Assembly (NCBI GenBank): GCA_913778495.1
Contig: CAJYVD010000030.1
Coordinates: 1 to 64,000 of the forward strand
Reading direction: 5' to 3'
DNA from: an uncultured Pantoea sp.
GTDB lineage: Bacteria > Pseudomonadota > Gammaproteobacteria > Enterobacterales > Enterobacteriaceae
Length of the DNA stretch: 64,000 nucleotides
Shown here: piece by piece, positions 47,073-55,961 of the stretch
Layout: each line of letters begins with the position of its first letter
How positions within the stretch are numbered: the first letter of the stretch is position 1
Position numbers and translations under genes: made by a program
Notes under the pieces: generated by a model
Databases searched by the model: none
What the model was told of the DNA's origin: nothing
Seen by the model: the letters and a program-made list of their open reading frames with translations, nothing else

Positions 47073-48113
47073 TTAGCCCGCTTTGCGCACCCCGACTGCG
47101 CGTTTGCTGCGCGTTTTCAGGCGTTCGGTCAGCCACGCCTTCGCCACCACGCCACCCGACGCGGCGATCAAAATCCCTCCCCACAGTGCGAGCGTAATGA
47201 ACTGGCTTAAATCGAGCAGGATCGAGGCCGTGGAGACCATTTGCAGAATAATCAGCGAGAGGATCACGCCACTCACGCGGCCAAAGCCGCCCAGCGGATC
47301 AACACCGCCCAGCACCGCCGCCAGAATCGCCACCAGCAGATAACTCTCGCCGTAAGCGGCGTTGGCGGAGTCGAAGCGCGCCATCATGATAATGCCGGCA
47401 ATGCCCGCGAAAATACCGGAAATCAGGTAGACCCAAAGCAAGCTGCGGCGCGTATCAATGCCGGAATAGAAGGTCGCACGCTCATTGGACCCAATCATGG
47501 CGATCGATTTACCCAGCGGCGTCTTGTTGACAAAGATGCTCAGCGGAATCACCGCCAAGGCAAACACGATCAGCGCGAAAGGAATCCCCGCTACGGTGCC
47601 ATTGCCAATAAACACCACTGGCGCAGGAAAACCGGAAATCACGTCGCCGTGGCTAATGCCAATCGCTAAGCCTTTCACCGTGGTCATGGTGCCGAGCGTT
47701 GCCAGCATCGGCGGTACGCGCAGGTACGCCACCAGTACGCCGTTGAGTAATCCCACCACGGCGGCGAGCAGCAGGCCCAGCAGTAGGGCGCCGAGTTGCA
47801 CCATTCCGCCCATCGCGCCGTGGGCGTCCGGCATAAAGGCGGTGAGGGTGTAGGCCACGGTGAGGGCGCACAGATTGGCCGTGGCGATGATGGAGAGATC
47901 GATACCGCCGGAGAGCATCGGGATCATCATCGCCAGGGCGAGAAAGCCCAGTTCAGGCAGCTGAAAGCCCATGGAGCGCAGACCAGAAGCGGCAAACAGT
48001 TTGTCGCCCTCTACCAACCCCAGGCCAATCACCATCACTATCAGGATAAACAGCAGCCGGACATTGGTGGTCCCGAGGCGCAGCCCCATTTTTTCATACA
48101 GCGTGGTGTTCAT
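47073..48113 (-). CDS. CUT2 sugar ABC transporter permease (system 1, second permease)
   Basis: A 346-residue inner-membrane permease with about ten helices and the family signature PMLSGGIDLSIIATANL near residue 70 and LGGVDPLGG near residue 275. It is the last gene of a four-gene transporter (binding protein, ATPase, two permeases), an arrangement like the Lsr and rhamnose importers. The start overlaps the preceding permease stop by four bases. The substrate is unknown. Confidence 0.88.
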   Translation of the reverse strand: MNTTLYEKMGLRLGTTNVRLLFILIVMVIGLGLVEGDKLFAASGLRSMGFQLPELGFLALAMMIPMLSGGIDLSIIATANLCALTVAYTLTAFMPDAHGAMGGMVQLGALLLGLLLAAVVGLLNGVLVAYLRVPPMLATLGTMTTVKGLAIGISHGDVISGFPAPVVFIGNGTVAGIPFALIVFALAVIPLSIFVNKTPLGKSIAMIGSNERATFYSGIDTRRSLLWVYLISGIFAGIAGIIMMARFDSANAAYGESYLLVAILAAVLGGVDPLGGFGRVSGVILSLIILQMVSTASILLDLSQFITLALWGGILIAASGGVVAKAWLTERLKTRSKRAVGVRKAG

Positions 48114-49111
48114 GTCACCGCTCCTTCTTCGACGAGCTTGTTCTGTTTACGGGTTTCGCGCGCCATCATGATCATGGCGGCGATAATCACCAGGCCAGTA
48201 CTGAACAGTGACCAGTAGGAGGAGATACCCAGCAATATCAGGCCGTTTTGCATGATGGCGATCAGCGCCACGCCGAGCACGGTGCCCAGCACGGTGCCTT
48301 TGCCCCCCATCAGACTGGCGCCGCCAATGACCACCGCAGCGACCACATCCAGCTCACGGCCAACCAGCGCCGTGGGGGAGACCGATTGGGCCAGCTGCGC
48401 CTGAACCAGCGACGCCAGACCGGCCAGCGCACCCATCCAGGCATAGACCAGAATATTCAGGCGAAACACGTTAAAGCCCACGCGCTGCGCGGCGTCCGGA
48501 TTGCCGCCCATGGCGTAAATCTGGCGGCCAGTGTTACTCCGGTTGAGCAGCAGCCAGGTCAGCACAAACGCCAGCACCAGCGCCATGATCTGCAGGTTCA
48601 GCGCGTAAGGGTTGCCTTGCGCATCGGTATAAAACACGATTTCAATGCCGGCGTTGAACCAGTCGGGCAGCATAAAGATGTCGGCGCCTCCGGTGACCGT
48701 CAGGAGCACGCCAAAAAACACGTTCAGCGTGGCAATCGTAATGATCAGCGCCGACGTACGTAACACGTTCACCAGCAAGCCGTTGATCACGCCAAGCAGG
48801 ATGCCAAGGCCAACGGCAACGGCAAACACGCCCGGCCAGCCCAGCCCCACGTGATTAGCTAAAGTCAGCGCGCCATATTGGGTAATAGACGCGGTGGCGG
48901 CAAACGAGAGATCGATCCCGCCGGTGATGATCACCACCAGCAGCCCCGCGGCCATAATACCGATAAACGCCGTCGCGCCGGTGACATCCAGCAGGTTCTG
49001 CAGGGTGGCAAACTCAGAGGTGAAGAGGGTGAGAAGCGCGATCATGACGGCCAGCACCGTCAATAAGCGGCACTCGTGAGAGTGCAGGAAACGCAGCAGG
49101 GCATTACGCAT
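48110..49111 (-). CDS. CUT2 sugar ABC transporter permease (system 1, first permease)
   Basis: A 333-residue permease with the signature VVIITGGIDLSFAATASI near residue 65 and GGASLMGGKGT near residue 265. It overlaps the ATPase gene by eight bases upstream and the second permease by four bases downstream, so the unit is translationally coupled. With the other permease it should form a heterodimeric channel. Confidence 0.88.
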   Translation of the reverse strand: MRNALLRFLHSHECRLLTVLAVMIALLTLFTSEFATLQNLLDVTGATAFIGIMAAGLLVVIITGGIDLSFAATASITQYGALTLANHVGLGWPGVFAVAVGLGILLGVINGLLVNVLRTSALIITIATLNVFFGVLLTVTGGADIFMLPDWFNAGIEIVFYTDAQGNPYALNLQIMALVLAFVLTWLLLNRSNTGRQIYAMGGNPDAAQRVGFNVFRLNILVYAWMGALAGLASLVQAQLAQSVSPTALVGRELDVVAAVVIGGASLMGGKGTVLGTVLGVALIAIMQNGLILLGISSYWSLFSTGLVIIAAMIMMARETRKQNKLVEEGAVT

Positions 49112-50588
49112 TTACCGCCTCCTTTAAGGCTTCTTCGCTGCACTGGCCAGGGTAAAATTCGCCCTGCAACCGTCCACCACGCATCACCAGCACCCGATCG
49201 CTGTGGTAATAGACCTCGGGAATTTCATCGGAGATCATCAGGATCGCGATGCCGCTGGCGGCGAGCTCTCTTACAATGGCGTAAATACCGTCTTTCGCGT
49301 GAATATCTACGCCGACCGTTGGGCTATCAAGAATCAATAACTTGGGCTGGGTCGCCAGCCATTTGGCCAGCACCACCCGCTGCTGGTTCCCGCCGGAGAG
49401 GGTTTTCACTTTGTTCTCGGGATCGCCCGCTTTAATGGTGAGCGAGGCAATCGCGTGCTTCACCGCTGCGGCATAAGCTTTTTCCCGGATCAACCCGACG
49501 CCGTTGACCAATTTTTCCACCACCGAAAGCGTGATGTTGTCGCTGATGGATTGCTCCAGCACCAGTCCCAGCGCCAGCCGATCCTCTGATAAATAGGCAA
49601 TGCCTTGGGCGATGGCGTCGCGGTTGGATCGCAGCCGCACCGGCGAACCGTGTAGCCTGATTTCACCGCGATCCGGGCGCGTCAAGCCAAATAAACTCAG
49701 CGCGAGCTCCGTGCGTCCCGAGCCCAGTAAGCCAGTAAGCCCGAGAATTTCACCGCGGCGAATATCCAGCGAAATATCCTGGTACTCGCCGGCGCGTGAG
49801 AGGTTGTGTACCGCCAGCACCGTCTCGGTTTCTGGTCGCGCTTTGGCGACGGATTCATAGTGGAAGGTTTTGCCCGTCATCAGCGTCGCCAGCTTTTTGT
49901 CTGACATCTCGCGGGCGTCCCAGGTACCCAGCTTGACTCCATCGCGCATCACCGTGACGCGGTCGGCAATCTCCAGCACTTCATCGAGCCGATGGCTGAC
50001 GAACACAATAGTGATACCGCGCTGCTTCAACTGCTGGGTCAAGCGCAACAGGGCGTCCACTTCATGGCGGGTGAGCGAGGAGGTGGGTTCATCCATGATC
50101 ACCAGTCGCGCATTGGCGGCCATGGCCCGGCAGATGGCGACCAGCTGGCGCTGGGCGATGGAGATATCTGCGACCTTGTCGTCTAAATTGAGTGAGACGC
50201 CGATACGCTGTACGGCCTCGGCGGCAACCGCGCGCAGCTGCTTCCAGTTGACGCGCTTAAAGCCGCCCGCGTGCTCGCCAATGGCGATGTTCTCGGCCAC
50301 GGTTAAATTGGGAAAGAGCGAGAGATCTTGGTAGATCACCTGCACGCCCAGCCGGGTGCTGTCTACCGGCGAAAGCGGAAACACATTCTGGCCTTTGATG
50401 GTGATACGCGCGCCCGGTTCAGGTTGATGAACCCCGGCCATGACTTTGATTAATGTCGATTTTCCGCAGCCATTCTGACCGCATAAACAGTGCACCTCGC
50501 CCTCTTCAAGCGACAGGCTGACATCTGACAGGGCGCGCACGCCGCCAAACGCTTTTGAGATGCCATCGAGTTGTAAAAATGTGGGCAT
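49104..50588 (-). CDS. CUT2 sugar ABC transporter ATPase (system 1)
   Basis: A 494-residue double ATPase. Domain 1 has Walker A GQNGCGKST near residue 38 and the Walker B region VIMDEPTSSL; domain 2 has GLLGSGRTE and an intact LSGGNQQR signature. Walker B of domain 2 reads LILDSPTVGVD, with serine in place of the usual glutamate after the aspartate. The second site is therefore probably weak in hydrolysis, as in some relatives such as LsrA. The ATG at 50588 has an AAGGGG ribosome site. Confidence 0.88.
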   Translation of the reverse strand: MPTFLQLDGISKAFGGVRALSDVSLSLEEGEVHCLCGQNGCGKSTLIKVMAGVHQPEPGARITIKGQNVFPLSPVDSTRLGVQVIYQDLSLFPNLTVAENIAIGEHAGGFKRVNWKQLRAVAAEAVQRIGVSLNLDDKVADISIAQRQLVAICRAMAANARLVIMDEPTSSLTRHEVDALLRLTQQLKQRGITIVFVSHRLDEVLEIADRVTVMRDGVKLGTWDAREMSDKKLATLMTGKTFHYESVAKARPETETVLAVHNLSRAGEYQDISLDIRRGEILGLTGLLGSGRTELALSLFGLTRPDRGEIRLHGSPVRLRSNRDAIAQGIAYLSEDRLALGLVLEQSISDNITLSVVEKLVNGVGLIREKAYAAAVKHAIASLTIKAGDPENKVKTLSGGNQQRVVLAKWLATQPKLLILDSPTVGVDIHAKDGIYAIVRELAASGIAILMISDEIPEVYYHSDRVLVMRGGRLQGEFYPGQCSEEALKEAVNA

Positions 50589-50624
50589 AATGCACCCCTT
50601 AGCCATTCCGGATACGGAGAAAAA

Positions 50625-50642
50625 GGGCCCGCACGCGGGCCC
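50625..50642 (-). terminator. Hairpin between binding protein and ATPase genes (system 1)
   Basis: GGGCCCG and CGGGCCC form a seven-base-pair GC stem, followed on the minus strand by five U residues and C. It lies 17 bases past the binding protein stop. As between ytfQ and ytfR, it probably stabilises or attenuates the transcript to give excess binding protein. Confidence 0.65.
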
Positions 50643-50659
50643 GTTCACAGCGGGAGGCC

Positions 50660-51664
50660 TCAGAGGCCGAGTTTAACGAGGTCGTCGATATTGGCTTTGG
50701 TGATCTGCAGGATGCGATCCACCATGATCACGTTGTTGGCGCTGTCTACCGTGGCCTCACCCAAACCTGGGATCGTCATGCCGGTTTTAAAGTCGGTTTT
50801 ATCCAATGCCAGACGGGCTACGGCAGTCATCGCCAGTCCCGCCTCTTTCGGGCTCCACAAGAAACCTTCACGGATCACGCCCGACATAATATAGGCGCGC
50901 GCCTGCGAGGGAATGGTGGTGCCCACCAGCGCGATCTTTTTCTCCAGATGGCGTTTTTTCAACACGTTACCTGCGCCGATCGGGCCGTTCGATCCCATCG
51001 ACATAATCCCTGTTACGTTAGGGTGCGCTTTAAGGACGTCTTGCGTCACACGTTCAGACTCATCAATAAAGTCGGCGCCGGGAAGACGATCCGTCGCCAG
51101 CTTCATATTGGGATAGTGGGCTTTTTGGTAAGCGATGGCGGCGTCAGCCCACTGATTGTGGCCGGTGGTGGTCAAGGTGCCTACCAGCACCACATATTCG
51201 CCTTTCTCACCCATTTCACGGGCCAGCGCTTTCATCTGGGCCTCGCCATAGGCCTGGGCGCTGATTAACTCTACATCCCACGTTTTGCCCGGCTGGTTGG
51301 GCCCCTCTTGAGTGATCACCATGATGCCGGCGTCGCGCGCGCGTTTAACCACCTGCGCGGTGACCTTGGTGTCCAGTGGCACAAGGCCGATGACATCCAC
51401 TTTTTTGGCAATCAAATCTTCAATTAATTTTACCTGCTGCGCCGGATCCGCACGGGTAGGGCCGACCATAGAGGTTTTCAGATTATATTTTTCGCCGCCT
51501 TCCTTCAGGCCTTGATTAAGAATATTGAACCATGGGATGCCCGCTTCTTTTACCACGGTGACCATGGTTTTTGTTTCTGATGCGGAAAAGGCGGGCAGAG
51601 TGAAACCCATGCTTAAGGATAATAATGCGGAAAGGCTGAGTTTAATAATCGTGCGGCGATTCAT
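50660..51664 (-). CDS. CUT2 sugar ABC transporter binding protein (system 1)
   Basis: A 334-residue periplasmic binding protein with a signal peptide cleaved near FSA-SE (about residue 29). It resembles the LsrB/RhaS group in layout (QVKLIEDLIAKKVDVIGLVPLD near residue 75, SNGPIGAGN near residue 225). The ATG at 51664 is chosen because the signal peptide follows directly; the frame is open 21 codons further upstream. The ligand is unknown; it may be the sugar processed by the enzymes encoded upstream. Confidence 0.88.
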   Translation of the reverse strand: MNRRTIIKLSLSALLSLSMGFTLPAFSASETKTMVTVVKEAGIPWFNILNQGLKEGGEKYNLKTSMVGPTRADPAQQVKLIEDLIAKKVDVIGLVPLDTKVTAQVVKRARDAGIMVITQEGPNQPGKTWDVELISAQAYGEAQMKALAREMGEKGEYVVLVGTLTTTGHNQWADAAIAYQKAHYPNMKLATDRLPGADFIDESERVTQDVLKAHPNVTGIMSMGSNGPIGAGNVLKKRHLEKKIALVGTTIPSQARAYIMSGVIREGFLWSPKEAGLAMTAVARLALDKTDFKTGMTIPGLGEATVDSANNVIMVDRILQITKANIDDLVKLGL

Positions 51665-51942
51665 GTGATACCCCTGAATAAAATAAAAGTGCGTATGACG
51701 GTTCGGCTTAAAAGCGGGTGAATACATTCACGCTGCTTTTTATTTAAAAAAAGCAGTGCAATTAACAAAGCCCGAAACGTGGGTAGTCAACTCATTTAAG
51801 AAAAAGAAGGATAAGCATCAGGCTTATTTCTTTTTCTCGCCGGACATACCGCGTATATTGTGCCGGCTCACTAAGGACTTTACTGCAATTTTTAATAAAG
51901 TAAATTACTTCACAGCGGGAAAGATTTCTTCTTTGATAAAGC
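51665..51942 (-). promoter_or_regulatory. Region upstream of transporter system 1
   Basis: This 278-base A/T-rich stretch separates the DUF4432 gene from the first binding protein gene and probably holds a promoter. It contains the 13-base palindrome AAGTAAATTACTT (51898-51910, six-base arms), a candidate operator for the RpiR-type regulator of this locus. Confidence 0.45.
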
Positions 51943-53061
51943 TCACACATCCTTCGTCTCATGGAGGGGAGACGCGGCGTAGGCGGCGCGAATACGCGCT
52001 GCTTCCGCCGGGCTCTCCTCAGCGGTGAGATAGCCGAGCTTCACCGTAAACTGCGCGCGTTCGCCCCCTGCGAGGGTGCGCACATTGCCGGCGTTTTTCT
52101 CGCGGTGGTATCCCTCTACGCCGCAGGTCGCCGGCATGGCAAAGGCACACACTTTTTGCATCGGGTTAGCCAGGATCCAGCGGATAAGATGCGAAAATTC
52201 TTGCGGGTGGTACTGCACCATAAAGGCATCACCAGCGGGGCGCTGAAGCAGCATGTGCACGCGCCCATCCGCGACGGGGCGAAGGTTTTTCAACGAAAAA
52301 ACCAGTTCCGGATCGGGCTGTAACGCCGCGGAGACCACCGCCGTGTGGCGGGGATCGCGCTTCAGGCTCTCCAGCCGCTGCAGATAGGCGTCATCGGCCT
52401 TAACCAGCCCCGGCACCGAGGTGCGAATCACGGTATCCGCCGCGCTAAACGAGGTGGGTTGTATCAGCGCGCCGCCTTCTACATAGGCGAAGTTGGCGTG
52501 GCACATATACATCAATTCCATGGGGTTCTGTGACAGATTTTCGACCTCCATGCCGATCTCAAACAGCGCGCTGTCCGGGCGCAGCGTTACGCGTGGCTGC
52601 GCCCGATAGTGGTCGCCGAAGCCCATCAGGTATTCCCGTTCGCTGACCAGCGACAGCCACGGCCCCTGGTCGTCAATGCCGGTTTCGATGCGGGCGCTGT
52701 CCATGGGGGCCACCGGCATTTCACCGTGCAGCGCGTGGGTGTCCTCTGCGCCGGGGTTACCGTTTCTCAGCAAACCGGAGTGAAACATAAAGCAGCCATA
52801 GGTGCCGACAATATCGCTGGCGGGGCGCGGCGCGCGAAAATGGCTCTCCATCGTCAGATCAACGCCATCAAAAAAAGCCTGCCAGATGATCTGACCATAA
52901 TAAGGTAGAACGATAAGGTGGCCGCGTTGATTAATAAGTCGCACGGCTTCGATGCCGGTGTCATAAATAAACAGTTCTGCGCGGCATCCCGCTGCGCGGA
53001 TAATTTCCATAGGCTGTGATCGGAAAAAGGATTTGTGCAGATGCAAAGTAATAGGGGGCAT
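51943..53061 (-). CDS. DUF4432 aldose-1-epimerase-like protein
   Basis: A 372-residue beta-sandwich protein of the galactose-mutarotase-like superfamily, assigned to DUF4432 by overall pattern (GTYGCFMFHSGLLRNG near residue 88, THALHGEMPVAPM, MYMCHANFAYVEGG near residue 190). The histidine-containing motifs fit a mutarotase-like site. It probably interconverts sugar anomers for the neighbouring isomerase or kinase. The ribosome site is GGGAG. It has its own 167-base upstream gap, so it may have a separate promoter. Confidence 0.75.
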   Translation of the reverse strand: MPPITLHLHKSFFRSQPMEIIRAAGCRAELFIYDTGIEAVRLINQRGHLIVLPYYGQIIWQAFFDGVDLTMESHFRAPRPASDIVGTYGCFMFHSGLLRNGNPGAEDTHALHGEMPVAPMDSARIETGIDDQGPWLSLVSEREYLMGFGDHYRAQPRVTLRPDSALFEIGMEVENLSQNPMELMYMCHANFAYVEGGALIQPTSFSAADTVIRTSVPGLVKADDAYLQRLESLKRDPRHTAVVSAALQPDPELVFSLKNLRPVADGRVHMLLQRPAGDAFMVQYHPQEFSHLIRWILANPMQKVCAFAMPATCGVEGYHREKNAGNVRTLAGGERAQFTVKLGYLTAEESPAEAARIRAAYAASPLHETKDV

Positions 53062-53119
53062 ATCACACTCCCGAGCGTGGTGAATGAAAAGGTCGCGAAG
53101 TTAAAAAAATAAAATGTCT

Positions 53120-53136
53120 GCGATAAGAATTATCGC
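53120..53136. promoter_or_regulatory. 17-bp palindrome upstream of DUF4432 gene
   Basis: GCGATAA-GAA-TTATCGC has perfect seven-base arms and lies 59-75 bases before the DUF4432 start, in the gap after the kinase gene. It could be an operator or, as RNA, a short hairpin; no U-run follows on the minus strand. Confidence 0.45.
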
Positions 53137-53228
53137 CGTCACATTACCGCAGAAAATGCCGTTTATTACAGAGTGTGGCTATGCTCACGCTTTATTTTTA
53201 CAGTCAGGCCTGAATAACGTCGCGTATT

Positions 53229-54098
53229 TTAGCGATTCTCCGCGCGGCCAGAGACGTGCCGGGCGGCCGCGGCGTTGGCCGCGATCACGGCGTCAGAAAA
53301 TGCCTCGTGGCGCGCTAAGGCTGCACAAAGGGTGCCTGTAAAGCAGTCACCGGCCCCGTGCGTACTGATCAATACCACCTTTTGCGCCGCCAGCGTCTGG
53401 CAGGAGTGGCCCGCCTCGCAGAACGCGACGCCGTGTTCGCCCGCCGTCACCACCACGCGGGGGAAATGTGCGCTCAAGGCCTGCGCCGCGCGTGCCGCCG
53501 TGGCGAGATCGTTGACCGCGACGCCGCTCATGTCGCGCGCTTCAATCGCGTTCACCACCAGCACATCAATCAGCGCCGTCAGCGCGGGGCTCAGCGGTCG
53601 CGCCGGTGCGGCGTTGAGGCATACCTGCACGGCGCGTTGCCTGGCGCATGTCGCCGCGTGCAGATTAATGGCCTCAGGCACTTCATTTTGCAGCACCAGC
53701 AGGCTGACGCCCTGCCAGAAGGGAGTTGCGTCGAACATCTCGGGCGCAATGTGCTGATTGGCGTTACTGACCACCACGGCGCCGTAATCGCCCTCCGCGT
53801 CGGTGATGGCCACGCTCATGCCTGACGCCATGTCATCAATGGTCTGAACATAGCGCGTATCCACGCGGGCCGCGCGCAGCGCCTCGCGTAAAAAGTGGCC
53901 CTGCGCGTCGTCGCCTACCGCGCCGGCGAACATCACCTCCGCGCCCGCTTTTGCCAGCGCCAGGGCCTGATTACCCCCTTTTCCGCCAAAGGCGTAGCGG
54001 CAATCGCTGCCCATCACGGTCTCCCCTTTTTCCGGGCGATGATGCGCTGTCAGCAAAATGTCGTAGTGCAGGCTCCCCATTACCGCGATTTTTGTCAT
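53229..54098 (-). CDS. PfkB-family sugar kinase (ribokinase-like)
   Basis: A 289-residue kinase of the ribokinase family. It has the substrate-binding motif FGGKGGNQA near residue 38 and the catalytic motif STHGAGDCFTGTL near residue 245 (aspartate base in GAGD). The usual DTTGAGD reads STHGAGD here. It probably phosphorylates the ketose produced by the TIM-barrel isomerase. It starts two bases after the RpiR regulator gene and is the last gene of the tight upstream unit. Confidence 0.87.
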   Translation of the reverse strand: MTKIAVMGSLHYDILLTAHHRPEKGETVMGSDCRYAFGGKGGNQALALAKAGAEVMFAGAVGDDAQGHFLREALRAARVDTRYVQTIDDMASGMSVAITDAEGDYGAVVVSNANQHIAPEMFDATPFWQGVSLLVLQNEVPEAINLHAATCARQRAVQVCLNAAPARPLSPALTALIDVLVVNAIEARDMSGVAVNDLATAARAAQALSAHFPRVVVTAGEHGVAFCEAGHSCQTLAAQKVVLISTHGAGDCFTGTLCAALARHEAFSDAVIAANAAAARHVSGRAENR

Positions 54099-54100
54099 AG

Positions 54101-54958
54101 TCAGTATTCCCGCATATTTTGAACCGCATGCTGCGTTTTCATCAGGTTCTTTTCCGCCCGCGCCATATCCTTTTTCGCAATCGCCACAAACAGCGCGTCG
54201 AGGATATTTAACTGCGCAATGCGCGAGGCGGCATTTTCACCCAGCAGATGCGATCCCTGAGAGGTGGAGTTGAGTACCACGTGCGCACTGCGCGCAATAG
54301 GCGACTCGGCATAGTTGGTGATGGCAATAATTTTGGCGCCGTTACGCGCGGCAAGCTTAATGGGATCGTTCACCGCCCGCGTGCAGCCTGAATGGCTGAT
54401 AGCAATCACGACATCGTCATCGGACAGCACGGCGGCGGACATCAGCATAATGTGGGCATCGTCATAGGCCGTTGATTTAATCCCGATCTTCAGCAGCTTG
54501 TGGGAAAGATCGCGCGCCACCGCCGCTGAACCGCCCACGGCGTATAAATCAATATGCCGTGCTTTAAATAAACTTTCCGCGGCGCGATTAAATTCAGAAA
54601 TATCGAGAATCGACAGCGTCTCTTCCAGCGCCTGTATGGATGTCCGGAATACTTTACTTAATAACTGTTCCGACGAGTCATTGGGTTCAATATCCGCATG
54701 CAGCCCGGCCACTTCCGACTGGTTGTAATAAATTAATCCGCTACGAAAATTACGGTAGCCAGTAAAGTTGAGCTTTTTGGCAATTTTGACAATCATTGCC
54801 TGAGACACATTATTTTCGTCGGCAATTTCTTGCAGCGGCGTTTGTTCATCAATATCTGTTCTGGCCAAAATGGCTTCCACCACGCGCCGTTCAAGCGGCG
54901 TTAACTGGGGGAGGCGCATCCGTATTTGTGCACCAATCGCTCGCGGATCTTGCTTCAT
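54101..54958 (-). CDS. RpiR-family regulator (HTH plus SIS domain)
   Basis: A 285-residue regulator with an N-terminal RpiR helix-turn-helix (residues 1-77; PLQEIADENNVSQAMIVKIAKKL) and a C-terminal sugar isomerase (SIS) domain (VGGSAAVARDLSHKL near residue 140, AISHSGCTRAV near residue 187) that binds a phosphosugar. It probably controls this locus by sensing the phosphorylated intermediate. Its start overlaps the upstream permease stop by one base. Confidence 0.9.
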   Translation of the reverse strand: MKQDPRAIGAQIRMRLPQLTPLERRVVEAILARTDIDEQTPLQEIADENNVSQAMIVKIAKKLNFTGYRNFRSGLIYYNQSEVAGLHADIEPNDSSEQLLSKVFRTSIQALEETLSILDISEFNRAAESLFKARHIDLYAVGGSAAVARDLSHKLLKIGIKSTAYDDAHIMLMSAAVLSDDDVVIAISHSGCTRAVNDPIKLAARNGAKIIAITNYAESPIARSAHVVLNSTSQGSHLLGENAASRIAQLNILDALFVAIAKKDMARAEKNLMKTQHAVQNMREY

Positions 54959-55929
54959 TACCTGCCTCTGGTTGCCCGGTCAATTAACATTGCGATGATA
55001 ATGATCAGGCCGGTAGCGAGCAATTGATAAAACGCCTGGATATTCAGCAGCGTCAACCCGTTACGCAGCGCCCCCAGAATGATGGCACCGACGAGCGTGC
55101 CGACGATACTGCCCTTGCCGCCCATCAGGGAGGCGCCGCCAATCGCGGCGGCGGCGATGGCATCCAGCTCCCATAAGTTCCCGATCGTCGGCTCAGCGGC
55201 ACCCAGGCGGCCAATCAATACCAGCGAAGCCAGCGACGCCAGCGCACCGGAGATAATGTAGACGGTGACTTTGGTGCGCTTCACCGGGACGCCCGCTACG
55301 CGCGCCGCTTCCTCGTTGCCGCCCACCGCCAGGATATATTCTCCCAGCGGCGTTTTGTTCATGACCAGCCACAGCACCAAGGCAATTACCGCCGCTATCA
55401 CAATCGGGGTGGGCACCCCCAGCACTGCGCTATTGATCACGCTGCGAAACGCCACGGGAATACCAAACACCGGATTACCGCCGGAGTAAATCAGCGCGAC
55501 GGCGCGAAACAAAGAGAGTCCACCCAGGGTGACGATAAAAGGTTGCAGGCCGGCGTAGGCGATCAGGGCGCCGCTGAAGAGGCCGCACAGCGCGCCAATG
55601 CTCAAGGTTGCCAAAATTGCCAGCGGCACCGGCACGCCGGCCACCATCATGGTCGCACCCAGTATCGCCGCGAGGGCGGCGGTAGGACCCACTGAGAGAT
55701 CGATGCCACCCGAAATGATCACCAGCGTCATCCCCAGCGCAATCAGCGCGTTAATGGAGGATTGCTGTAAAATATTCAGCAGATTCGGCAGGGTGAAAAA
55801 TACCGGCGTTAAAAAAGAAAAGGTCACGACAATGATCGCTAACCCAATCAATGTGCCCGCATCGCGCAGGTTGAGATGCCAGCGCGGGGTGAAACGTACA
55901 GACGGTTGAAGACTATTTTGCGTTGTCAT
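54958..55929 (-). CDS. CUT2 sugar ABC transporter permease (system 2)
   Basis: A 323-residue permease with the signature LGMTLVIISGGIDLSVGP near residue 65 and GGASLMGGKGS near residue 260, close to the RbsC/AlsC type. A single permease implies a homodimeric channel, unlike system 1. It lies between the ATPase gene (32 bases) and the regulator gene (one-base overlap). Confidence 0.88.
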   Translation of the reverse strand: MTTQNSLQPSVRFTPRWHLNLRDAGTLIGLAIIVVTFSFLTPVFFTLPNLLNILQQSSINALIALGMTLVIISGGIDLSVGPTAALAAILGATMMVAGVPVPLAILATLSIGALCGLFSGALIAYAGLQPFIVTLGGLSLFRAVALIYSGGNPVFGIPVAFRSVINSAVLGVPTPIVIAAVIALVLWLVMNKTPLGEYILAVGGNEEAARVAGVPVKRTKVTVYIISGALASLASLVLIGRLGAAEPTIGNLWELDAIAAAAIGGASLMGGKGSIVGTLVGAIILGALRNGLTLLNIQAFYQLLATGLIIIIAMLIDRATRGR

Positions 55930-55961
55930 AACAGTGCCTTTATAGAAATACAGCCGGGGCG

